From positions 25,044-89,043 of the forward strand of contig NZ_JBMEMN010000005.1 in assembly GCF_049310905.1 (NCBI RefSeq): a stretch of 64,000 nucleotides of DNA, in the 5' to 3' direction. The notes beneath the pieces were generated by a model. It saw only the letters and a list, made by a program, of their open reading frames with translations, was not told the DNA's origin and ran no database searches. Origin of the DNA: Gudongella sp049310905 (GTDB lineage: Bacteria > Bacillota > Clostridia > Tissierellales > Tissierellaceae). Within the stretch, counting starts at the first letter, position 1. Every line of letters starts with the position of its first letter. The position numbers were made by a program, and so were the translations under genes. Below, in pieces: positions 48,984-56,439 of the stretch.

Positions 48984-50972
48984 TTATTTTTTCAAATGTC
49001 TAGCGAACCATTCTAGAATCTCATTTAGTCTCCGAAGCCTACCCTGAGGTCTTCCCTCCCTTGAGAGGCCGTGACTTTCATTTTTAAAAACTACCATTCG
49101 TGAATCCACACCGTGATACTTAAGTGCTGTATACATCTGAAGTCCTTCTGGAATCCAGCAACGGTAATCTTTGTCTGAGTGGATAAAAAGTGTTGGTGTT
49201 TCAACCTTATCAGCATATTTTAAGGGTGAATTATCCCACAAAACCGAATAATTGTCCCACGGAGTTGCACCTACTTGATCTTCGGCAAAGTAATAACCAA
49301 TATCTGATGTTCCAAAAAATGAGAACCAGTTTGAAATACTCCTTTGTGAAACTGCAGCCTTGAACCTTTTGGTATGCCCGATAATCCAGTTTGTCATATA
49401 ACCACCGTAGGATCCACCTGTGACACCAATATTTTCCCTGTCAACAGATGGGAAGGTTTCAAGTACCTTGTCTGTAAACAGCATCAAGTCTTCATAGTCT
49501 ATATTTCCATACTTTCCACGAATATCTGAGAATTCATCTCCATAGCCATCGCTTCCCCTTGGATTCATATAGAATACAAAATAACCCTGATTGGCCCATA
49601 GCTGCATCTCATGGTGAAAAACTCCTCCAAAGACTGTTTTGGGACCACCGTGTATGTTCAGGATTGCTGGATATTTAAGGTTTTTATCGAAATCCACAGG
49701 CTTAAGAACCCAGCCTGTCAAGTTGGTCTCATCATTATTGTATGATAGTACCATTGGTGTTGATAATTTTCTATCCTGGATCACCCAGTCATTGTAGTTT
49801 GTCAATCTATGCTCCTGATCATCCAACCTGTAAAGCTCCTGAAGATAGAGATCCCTCATGCCAACAAATATAATCTTATCTTCAATTACATCGAAACCGT
49901 CGACGGATCCATCATGGATACTTAATTGTTCAAGGTTGCCATCAAGGGATATTCTGAAAATATGACAATTATATTCTTTTGTGCTTAAGAAGTAGAGATA
50001 CTCACCAGAAACCTTGTAGCTTCTGTTTCCTCCATATCGAGTGTCTGAATTCACTGAACTCCACAAGGACCAGTCAGGCTCTGCAATTCGAACAAAGCTA
50101 AGACCTTCGTCCTCAGTAACAAATATCCGCGGATTTTCGTTGATTCCGCAGGTAAGCATATCCGTTCCGACAAATATTATCCTGTCATCAATATAATCTG
50201 CATAATAGTAGTTAAAGTCTGAAATCGGCGAAATCTTTTCACAGGTTTCTTCCACGAGATTAAGCTGATAGAGCTGGTTACTGGTACTCATTTTATCTGT
50301 AAAGGAAGAGGTTACAAGAAGTGCCCTGTCCTTTGATGGATTAACTGCAATGCTTTCAACATTTGTAAATTCATCAGTGACAGAAGTCAGTTTTCCATTG
50401 CTGCTATCGAATATATAACAGCGGGTTCTTCTTTTGTTGGTGAAGTCTCCTCCGTCTGCCCAGAAGGGTATTTCATCCAAAACCTGAAATTCATTTTCTT
50501 TTTTGATATCCTTGATCTTCTTTTCAATTACATCTTCGTCAAGACCCTGAACATCTCCAAGTCTCTTGTCAAACGATCCTAGAAGAATGTACTTGTTGTC
50601 CCCTAGATACTCAATTTTTGAAACATCAAGAAATACTTGGAAAGCCTTTTTAGCCTCGCCACCGTTGATTGAGATTTCATAGAAGCTTGTTAGTGGATAA
50701 CCCTTATCCTTTTTCTCCTTATCTTTCTTGTCCCTTAAGGAAGGAAAGAGCAGTCGATCATTGTTTTTCCATACAAATGACCCTTCCGAGTCGGTACTTG
50801 TAAGCTGTCTAGCTCCATTGTGCTCGTCCCAAACAAATATATTGGAATTATACTTGTTCTCCTCCTCGTCAGCAGTATGAACTACAAATCCACATGTTTT
50901 TCCATCAGGTGATAGGTCCACACCTGATAGAAACTTAAATTTCGTCAAGTCCTCCGGTCTTAGATTCTCCAT
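48984..50972 (-). CDS. S9-family prolyl oligopeptidase-like peptidase
   Basis: The protein has 662 residues. An N-terminal seven-bladed beta-propeller (about 1-400, repeated blades such as WSLWSSVNSDTRYGGN) filters substrates. The C-terminal alpha/beta hydrolase holds the catalytic triad: Ser521 in TGGSYGGYMTNW, an Asp near 602 in HSDKDYRC, and His634 in NESHGLSREGRPQG. The layout matches acylaminoacyl-peptidase/DPP-like S9C enzymes. No signal peptide, so it probably degrades imported or internal peptides in the cytosol. ATG 50972 is chosen because AAGGAGGAAGGCT precedes it. The gene overlaps the upstream ORF by 38 bp. Confidence 0.9.
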   Translation of the reverse strand: MENLRPEDLTKFKFLSGVDLSPDGKTCGFVVHTADEEENKYNSNIFVWDEHNGARQLTSTDSEGSFVWKNNDRLLFPSLRDKKDKEKKDKGYPLTSFYEISINGGEAKKAFQVFLDVSKIEYLGDNKYILLGSFDKRLGDVQGLDEDVIEKKIKDIKKENEFQVLDEIPFWADGGDFTNKRRTRCYIFDSSNGKLTSVTDEFTNVESIAVNPSKDRALLVTSSFTDKMSTSNQLYQLNLVEETCEKISPISDFNYYYADYIDDRIIFVGTDMLTCGINENPRIFVTEDEGLSFVRIAEPDWSLWSSVNSDTRYGGNRSYKVSGEYLYFLSTKEYNCHIFRISLDGNLEQLSIHDGSVDGFDVIEDKIIFVGMRDLYLQELYRLDDQEHRLTNYNDWVIQDRKLSTPMVLSYNNDETNLTGWVLKPVDFDKNLKYPAILNIHGGPKTVFGGVFHHEMQLWANQGYFVFYMNPRGSDGYGDEFSDIRGKYGNIDYEDLMLFTDKVLETFPSVDRENIGVTGGSYGGYMTNWIIGHTKRFKAAVSQRSISNWFSFFGTSDIGYYFAEDQVGATPWDNYSVLWDNSPLKYADKVETPTLFIHSDKDYRCWIPEGLQMYTALKYHGVDSRMVVFKNESHGLSREGRPQGRLRRLNEILEWFARHLKK

Positions 50973-52683
50973 AGCCTTCCTCCTTGTTTCTTTTAGTATA
51001 CTGTCCAATGTTGATTACTTTATTTTTTCTTGGCTTGCTCCATTCATCCAGATGCGGGGCGATTACTCTTCCCGCTGAAGTGAATGATATAAGTCTATTA
51101 AAGCCTTCATTTGATAATATACCCATAAATGTCATGTATCTTATCAATAAATACAGGTCATCTCTATCAATATCTTCCATAATTGGAAGATTCTCTCTGG
51201 TAACAGGTCCTTCTTCTAGTTTCTTTACAGATTGAAGAAGTATCTTCATAATCTGTCTTGATTTTCTGGAGTCTACTTGTAGAAGTTCCTTCATGGTATC
51301 CTGGCTCCAGAATCCTCGCAAATGAAGGGTAAGTTTATCCTCCTTTGACATACTTAGGTACTCGGAGGCATTCCCCGTAACCGACAGAATATTTTTTCTG
51401 ATCTTCAGGATTTTAAGTCTAAGACCCATATTGAAGAAGAAATGGATAACAGGTTCCTTCATCTGTCCTGGTCGGCTGAAAAATAGCAGATATTCCTTTT
51501 CAAGAAAATCGATTACATTGTTTTGGTCTGCCTTTTTAATATGCTGCTTCTTTTCTGTGAGCTGAAGTGGATTATCAAAGATATATAGTAGAAATCTGTC
51601 AAAATCGTTGATATAGCTGCTTATTGAATCAGACTCATATTCTTTCATCTGGAGAGACAGCAATGGATCTCCCTGAGCCATGGTGTTTCTTTTTAATATC
51701 TCCTTTAGATAATGGAATCTTTCCTTGCTTATCTCTAGGATTTCATCATTAGCTTCCTGATATCTATTTGAAATTTTTGACTTGTATCCAAGATAAGCCT
51801 TAAGAGTGCTGACATAACTGTTGAATATCAGTCCGGATGTTACAAACTTCTCATAAATCGCATCGCTTAGCATATCCCTGACAGATATCTTGTCCAGGTC
51901 CTTGAAACTGTAGGCTTCCTCACTTAGATAGTACTCGTAAAGCTCAATCATATTTGTAAGATGCTTTTCTATTTCAGCAGAGCTTTTTTTTGTGGAAAGA
52001 TATTCTTCAAACTCGTCAAGTTCCTGATAAATTGGGATCAAATCTTCACTTTCGGGATCAAAGTACTTGTATGCACTTTGATAAAAGAGATCATAGATTT
52101 TTAGCGCGTCATTTTTTAGATATGACTTTGCACCTTCAAATCTCTTATTTTCATCCAGTTTGTTGAAATCCTTCAGCAGTATTCGAATAAATGAGTGAAT
52201 AACAGATTTTGGAACAAAACTTACCTCTCCTATCATACGACTTTTACCCAAGACTGTTCCAAGTCTTGAAAGAAGATAGTCATCCTCCTTAAGGACATAG
52301 GAAACCTGTGGTTCAAGAAGTCTGTGATCTTCTTGCGTAAGAACATCCGTAACAATGACATATGGCTCTTCAAAAGATCTAATCTGAAATAGGGAAACAT
52401 ATGAAGCTGTCTTCTCCCTTAAGATTTCAATCTCTTCAGGTGACATGCTCATATCTTCGAGGATAAGTCTTTCTGCAAAAGTCATATTATCCTTGTCTCT
52501 GTAGTCACAGCAAAGCCAGATATTAAAGGGAAGCTTTGAGCTTTCCTCCTGGAGAAAAGGATATAGTCCCAACATTCTATCGTATATATATTTAATTTCT
52601 TCCTGATTGTTTATATATTTAATTAGTTTTTCAGTCGCCTTGCTTTCAAGCAGCTGAAGTTTTTCATAATCTTTTGTTTTCAT
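50935..52683 (-). CDS. Unknown 582-residue cytosolic protein
   Basis: I do not recognise the family. The protein is soluble, largely alpha-helical and rich in Leu, Glu, Lys and Tyr, with no signal peptide or membrane helix. The N-terminus (YPFLQEESSKLPFNIWLCCD) and the SPEEIEILREK region resemble proteins that carry short metal- or RNA-binding tails, but no zinc cluster is seen. The C-terminal about 100 residues (RQIMKILLQSVKKL, LLIRYMTFMGILSNEGF) look like a winged-helix fold. The ATG has GAAGGAGG upstream. Its end overlaps the S9 peptidase start by 38 bp, indicating coupled expression. Confidence 0.75.
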   Translation of the reverse strand: MKTKDYEKLQLLESKATEKLIKYINNQEEIKYIYDRMLGLYPFLQEESSKLPFNIWLCCDYRDKDNMTFAERLILEDMSMSPEEIEILREKTASYVSLFQIRSFEEPYVIVTDVLTQEDHRLLEPQVSYVLKEDDYLLSRLGTVLGKSRMIGEVSFVPKSVIHSFIRILLKDFNKLDENKRFEGAKSYLKNDALKIYDLFYQSAYKYFDPESEDLIPIYQELDEFEEYLSTKKSSAEIEKHLTNMIELYEYYLSEEAYSFKDLDKISVRDMLSDAIYEKFVTSGLIFNSYVSTLKAYLGYKSKISNRYQEANDEILEISKERFHYLKEILKRNTMAQGDPLLSLQMKEYESDSISSYINDFDRFLLYIFDNPLQLTEKKQHIKKADQNNVIDFLEKEYLLFFSRPGQMKEPVIHFFFNMGLRLKILKIRKNILSVTGNASEYLSMSKEDKLTLHLRGFWSQDTMKELLQVDSRKSRQIMKILLQSVKKLEEGPVTRENLPIMEDIDRDDLYLLIRYMTFMGILSNEGFNRLISFTSAGRVIAPHLDEWSKPRKNKVINIGQYTKRNKEEGYGESKTGGLDEI

Positions 52684-52712
52684 AAAAATCCTCCTTCTAT
52701 AACACTGAAAAC

Positions 52713-52741
52713 ATTATACCTTAAGAAAGTATCATATACAA
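52713..52741 (-). promoter_or_regulatory. Sigma-A promoter of the unknown gene/S9 peptidase operon
   Basis: On the minus strand TTGTAT (52741-52736) and TATAAT (52718-52713) are 17 bp apart. Confidence 0.8.
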
Positions 52742-52793
52742 TAAAACAGATGAATTCAAAACTATTCTGAAATATTTACAAAATATTTCTGTG

Positions 52794-52822
52794 GTGAAAA
52801 TCCAGATAAATTCTGGTATATT
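52794..52822 (+). promoter_or_regulatory. Promoter of the pepF gene
   Basis: GTGAAA (52794-52799) and TATATT (52817-52822) are 17 bp apart, with a TGG extension before the -10. It is divergent from the 52713 promoter. Confidence 0.5.
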
Positions 52823-52849
52823 GTAGTTAGGAACGATAATGGAGGTGCA

Positions 52850-54547
52850 ATGATGAAATTCGGAGATTTTAAATACAATAGGCCACACCTTGACACCATG
52901 GAAAAAGAGGTTGAGGAGCTTTTAAAGGAGTTTGACAGCTCGGAAAATCCACAGGAACAAAGCAGGGTAATCGAGAAAATCACAGAAATAAGAAACCATT
53001 TTGAGACCATGTATACCTTGGTCAGCATAAGACATTCAATTGACACAAGGGATTCCTTCTATGAAAAGGAACAGGTGTATATGGATGAGAATTCTCCAAG
53101 ATATACTAATATGATCACAAAGTTTTACAGTTCCCTTGTTGGTTCGCAATTTAAAGAGGAACTATCAAAAGTCTGGGGAGAACAGCTTTTTCGTCTGGCC
53201 GAGCTACAGATAAAGACTTTCAGCGAGGAAATAATGGAAGATCTTGTTGTAGAGAACAAGCTTTCCACAAAATATGACAAGCTTGTTGCCGCCGCTGCAA
53301 TACAATTTGAGGGACAAACCAGGAACCTAAGTCAGCTGAGACCGTTTATGGAATCACCTGACAGAGGGATGAGAAAAAAAGCATACAATGCATACACTTC
53401 ATATTTTGAGGAGAATGAAGAGGAGATAGGAGATATATACGATCAGCTTGTAAAGATAAGAGACAGGATGGCAAAGAAGCTGGGATATGAGAATTTTATT
53501 CAGATGGGCTATGACAGAATGTCAAGGTCAGACTACAATCACAACATGGTTAGAAATTTCAGAGAGCAGGTGCTGCAGAGCATTGTTCCATTAGCAAGTA
53601 AAATCAAGGATAGGCAGAAAAAGAGGCTCCTTTTGGAAGAACTGACATACTATGACGAGCCCCTTCAATTTTTATCGGGTAACGCCAACCCAAAGGGTGG
53701 ACCAGAGTGGATTCTTGATAAGGGAATCAAGATGTACAAGGAGCTTTCAAGTGAAACTGGAGAATTCTTTGACTTTATGGTCGAAAATGAACTTCTTGAC
53801 CTTCTTTCAAAGGAAGGAAAGAGAAGTGGAGGATACTGTACGGTTATACCTGATTATAAAGCGCCTTTTATATTCTCAAACTTCAACGGTACAAGCGGTG
53901 ACATCGATGTTCTGACACATGAGGCAGGTCATGCTTTCCAGACCTATATGAGCATGGACCTGGAGCTTCCTGAGTACAAGTTTCCGACACTTGAAGCCTG
54001 TGAGATACACTCCATGAGCATGGAATTCCTTACCTGGCCCTGGATGGAATCATTCTTTGAGGAAGGGGTGGATAAATACAAGTATAGCCATCTTGAAGGT
54101 GCAGTCAGCTTTCTTCCCTATGGGGTGACGGTGGATGAGTTTCAACACATAATCTATCAAAGACCAAATCTTACACCTGATGAAAGAAAAAAGGTGTGGC
54201 GTGATCTGGAAAAGAAGTATCTTCCATTTAAGGATTACAGTGGAAACAGCTTCCTGGAAAGCGGAGGGTACTGGATGAGACAGGGTCACATATTCTCGAA
54301 CCCCTTTTATTATATTGACTATTGCCTTGCACAGGTTTGTGCATTCCAGTTCTGGAGAAGAAGCCTAGAGGATAGCGAAAGAGCCTGGAAAGATTACCTG
54401 GAGCTTTGCAAAGCTGGAGGAAGCATGGCATTTATTGATCTTGTGGATTTGGCAGGACTGAAGAGTCCATTCCAGGATGGCACGGTTCAATATGCAATCA
54501 AGCCAGTAAAGGAATTTCTTGAGAACATTGACGATAGAGCACTTTAA
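52850..54547 (+). CDS. pepF: M3-family oligoendopeptidase (PepF-like)
   Basis: This cytosolic zinc metallopeptidase of 565 residues cleaves peptides of about 7-17 residues. The HExxH motif is H357-E-A-G-H361 in LTHEAGHAFQTY, with the third ligand Glu in the following helix (TLEACEIHSMSMEF). The extended M3 region GTSGDIDVLTHE and the C-terminal PFYYIDYCLAQ are typical. GGAGGTG precedes ATG 52850 (an ATG at 52853 is equally possible). With Opp and the S9 peptidase it fits a peptide-feeding lifestyle. It ends at a bidirectional terminator. Confidence 0.94.
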   Translation: MMKFGDFKYNRPHLDTMEKEVEELLKEFDSSENPQEQSRVIEKITEIRNHFETMYTLVSIRHSIDTRDSFYEKEQVYMDENSPRYTNMITKFYSSLVGSQFKEELSKVWGEQLFRLAELQIKTFSEEIMEDLVVENKLSTKYDKLVAAAAIQFEGQTRNLSQLRPFMESPDRGMRKKAYNAYTSYFEENEEEIGDIYDQLVKIRDRMAKKLGYENFIQMGYDRMSRSDYNHNMVRNFREQVLQSIVPLASKIKDRQKKRLLLEELTYYDEPLQFLSGNANPKGGPEWILDKGIKMYKELSSETGEFFDFMVENELLDLLSKEGKRSGGYCTVIPDYKAPFIFSNFNGTSGDIDVLTHEAGHAFQTYMSMDLELPEYKFPTLEACEIHSMSMEFLTWPWMESFFEEGVDKYKYSHLEGAVSFLPYGVTVDEFQHIIYQRPNLTPDERKKVWRDLEKKYLPFKDYSGNSFLESGGYWMRQGHIFSNPFYYIDYCLAQVCAFQFWRRSLEDSERAWKDYLELCKAGGSMAFIDLVDLAGLKSPFQDGTVQYAIKPVKEFLENIDDRAL

Positions 54548-54551
54548 TCAC

Positions 54552-54576
54552 AAAAACCACCCTAGGGTGGTTTTTT
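54552..54576. terminator. Bidirectional terminator between pepF and the ArAE gene
   Basis: AAAAACCACCCT/AGGGTGGTTTTT form a perfect 12-bp palindrome with T-runs on both strands. Confidence 0.9.
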
Positions 54577-54583
54577 AAATCTA

Positions 54584-55483
54584 TCAAGCGTCGTTTTGTT
54601 TTCTCTGTGAATGTTCCATAAGGAACAAGATATTCTTTAGTAGTCTTTGCAGGTGGTAGTTAAAGATTATGTCGTTCTCTCGCATGATTGCTTTTTTCTC
54701 CCATATTGGGGTTATTGAGTAGACATTTTGCAGCATGTCTAGATTGTCCGGACTTACAATTGCTATATACTGCATCATCTGTAGAGCAGAAAGGTCGTTG
54801 TAAATATCTTGAATAATCCTGATGGTGATTTCTGATTCAATCTTATCCCTGTTTCTGACTATGTTGATTTTTGTTTCCTGCTGGATCAAATCTTGGAGTT
54901 TTTCAATTTCAAGAAGTTCTTCCTTGAAATCAAGAAGGTCAATTCTTTGCTTTCCGACCACTAGTTTATAGGTGGAAGTTTTTGCATTTTCTAGCATTCT
55001 GTTAACAAAATTATTGAATAATATATCATTATTCGGAGCCGCAATAAAATAGTTGACTATAACAGCAATTACGATTCCTATAAAAGTATCCAAAACCCTG
55101 CTAATTGCATAAGGTGTCATTGCCAAGCCGTGATTATTGGATACTGCAAGAAATACTATTGCTGAAAGTGAAATAGACTTTTTCCAGTCTAGAAGATTCA
55201 ATATGTGAATAACGATTATAATACCAAGACCCAGGAAAAAAGGGTTTCGAGGTAAGTAAAGGGCAAATAGAAGTGCTACAATTGCTCCCGTAACAGTTCC
55301 AAGCATTCTATTCTTGCCCATGACAAACGACTGCGATACCGAAGACTGCATGGTCGATATTGCACCAATCCCTACAAACAGAGGGCTTTGAAGATTAAAC
55401 ACCTCTGCTACCAATAAACCTATGGCTACAGCAAGACCGGTTTTAATCGTTCTCATTCCGATTGTGTATTTTTTCAAATCCAT
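54584..55483 (-). CDS. Aromatic-acid-exporter (ArAE/DUF939-like) family membrane protein
   Basis: The protein has 299 residues. The N-terminal half (about 8-145) has four to six helices (IKTGLAVAIGLLVAEVF, MLGTVTGAIVALLFALYLP, FLGLGIIIVIHILNLL, ALDTFIGIVIAVIVNYF-like). The C-terminal half (about 150-299) is a soluble helical domain. This matches the FUSC/ArAE superfamily, thought to be efflux proteins or membrane-stress factors, with unknown substrate. ATG 55483 has GAAGGAG 7 nt upstream; the ATG at 55513 has no ribosome site. The upstream side is the DnaA-box array. Confidence 0.85.
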   Translation of the reverse strand: MDLKKYTIGMRTIKTGLAVAIGLLVAEVFNLQSPLFVGIGAISTMQSSVSQSFVMGKNRMLGTVTGAIVALLFALYLPRNPFFLGLGIIIVIHILNLLDWKKSISLSAIVFLAVSNNHGLAMTPYAISRVLDTFIGIVIAVIVNYFIAAPNNDILFNNFVNRMLENAKTSTYKLVVGKQRIDLLDFKEELLEIEKLQDLIQQETKINIVRNRDKIESEITIRIIQDIYNDLSALQMMQYIAIVSPDNLDMLQNVYSITPIWEKKAIMRENDIIFNYHLQRLLKNILFLMEHSQRKQNDA

Positions 55484-55532
55484 AATTATTCTCCTTCGAA
55501 AGTTTCTATTCATTATACTCTAACCTATTGCT

Positions 55533-55656
55533 TGTGAATTATCAAGAGTGTAATCCACAAAATAAACCCCGATATGTGGCGTTTTCCACAGACTTGCCCA
55601 CAGTATCCACAGGAAGTTGTCAACTTATCCACAACAAGTGGATTGTTTTATCCACA
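55533..55656. promoter_or_regulatory. Array of DnaA boxes
   Basis: Two perfect TTATCCACA boxes (55625-55633, 55648-55656) and three one-mismatch boxes in the same orientation (TAATCCACA 55551-55559, TTTTCCACA 55582-55590, GTATCCACA 55603-55611) are present. A reverse one-mismatch site, TGTGAATTA, lies at 55533-55541. The last four direct boxes start 21, 22 and 23 bp apart. DnaA should bind here. Neither dnaA nor dnaN is near, so this is more likely a titration or regulatory cluster than oriC. Confidence 0.85.
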
Positions 55657-55720
55657 ATGATGGACCAGTTGCAAATAGTCACATGGAAAATAATGGAAAT
55701 AAAAGTGTCGATAAAATAGT

Positions 55721-55750
55721 GTTTAGTCACTGGTAGGGGGAGGGTATAAT
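55721..55750 (+). promoter_or_regulatory. hpf promoter with overlapping sigma-B-like and TATAAT elements
   Basis: GTTTAG (55721-55726), 15 bp, then GGGTAT (55742-55747) match the sigma-B consensus GTTTAA-N13-15-GGGTAT with one mismatch. TATAAT (55745-55750) overlaps it, but its -35 (TTTAGT) is poor. hpf is known to be stress and stationary-phase controlled in Firmicutes (sigma-B and sigma-H in Bacillus). Confidence 0.55.
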
Positions 55751-55798
55751 AAGAACAAATAGTATAAGAGATTATGCTACATGAAAGGAGCTGGGTTT

Positions 55799-56335
55799 AT
55801 GAAAATGAACTATACTGGAAAGAATATGGAGGTAACTGACGCACTAAGGGACGTAACTGAGAAGAAACTGAGTAAGCTTGAAAAATACTTCCAATCTGAT
55901 ATCTCAGGTAACGTTACATTTGGCACTGAAAAAAACAGGAAGATCATAGAGGTTACCATAAACCTTCCCGGCACTATTTTAAGGGCAGAGGAGTCCAGTG
56001 ATGATATGTATGCATCAATAGATAAGACTGTTGACATACTTGAAAGACAGGTTAGAAAGCATAAGACAAAGCTACAGAAAAGGTATAGAAACAATGAAAC
56101 CATAAGATTTGACAATGTACCTTCCCTGACTAAAGAAGAGGAAGAGGACAAACCAAAGCTTGTAAGAAGAAAGAGATTCGGTTTGAAGCCAATGTCATCT
56201 GAAGAAGCTATACTGCAAATGGAGCTTTTAAGACATAACTTCTTTGTATTTATGGATGCTGACACTGAAGAAGTATCAGTTGTCTATAAGAGAAAGGATG
56301 GAAACTACGGATTGATCGAACCTGATTTCAACTAA
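55799..56335 (+). CDS. hpf: Long-form ribosome hibernation promoting factor
   Basis: This protein pairs inactive 70S ribosomes into 100S dimers. The 178 residues have the N-terminal Hpf/RaiA domain (about 1-100, MNYTGKNMEVTDALRDVTEKKL cut here) and a C-terminal dimerisation domain (about 120-178, VRRKRFGLKPMSSEEAILQMELLRHNFF in family form). The C-terminal domain marks the long form. ATG 55799 lies 8 nt after AAAGGAG. The ATG at 55781 precedes that site and is rejected. Order hpf-secA-prfB is the same as in Bacillus subtilis. A terminator follows. Confidence 0.95.
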   Translation: MKMNYTGKNMEVTDALRDVTEKKLSKLEKYFQSDISGNVTFGTEKNRKIIEVTINLPGTILRAEESSDDMYASIDKTVDILERQVRKHKTKLQKRYRNNETIRFDNVPSLTKEEEEDKPKLVRRKRFGLKPMSSEEAILQMELLRHNFFVFMDADTEEVSVVYKRKDGNYGLIEPDFN

Positions 56336-56349
56336 ATTGCGGATATTTT

Positions 56350-56374
56350 AGCAGGGCTTAGGCCCTGCTTTTTT
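56350..56374 (+). terminator. Rho-independent terminator after hpf
   Basis: AGCAGGGC/GCCCTGCT form an 8-bp stem with TTAG loop and T6. Confidence 0.92.
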
Positions 56375-56377
56375 AAT

Positions 56378-56406
56378 TTGGCACTATTAACGATAAATGG
56401 TATAAT
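56378..56406 (+). promoter_or_regulatory. Sigma-A promoter of secA
   Basis: TTGGCA (56378-56383) and TATAAT (56401-56406) are 17 bp apart. Confidence 0.85.
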
Positions 56407-56439
56407 TAAATGATGTTAATTTTGAGAGGATGATTATTG

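Noticed and set aside
55533..55656. DnaA boxes as the chromosomal origin oriC
   Set aside because: No dnaA/dnaN/gyrB neighbours, no clear AT-rich unwinding element and no general gene-direction switch at this point. A titration or regulatory cluster is more likely, but whole-genome skew was not available.
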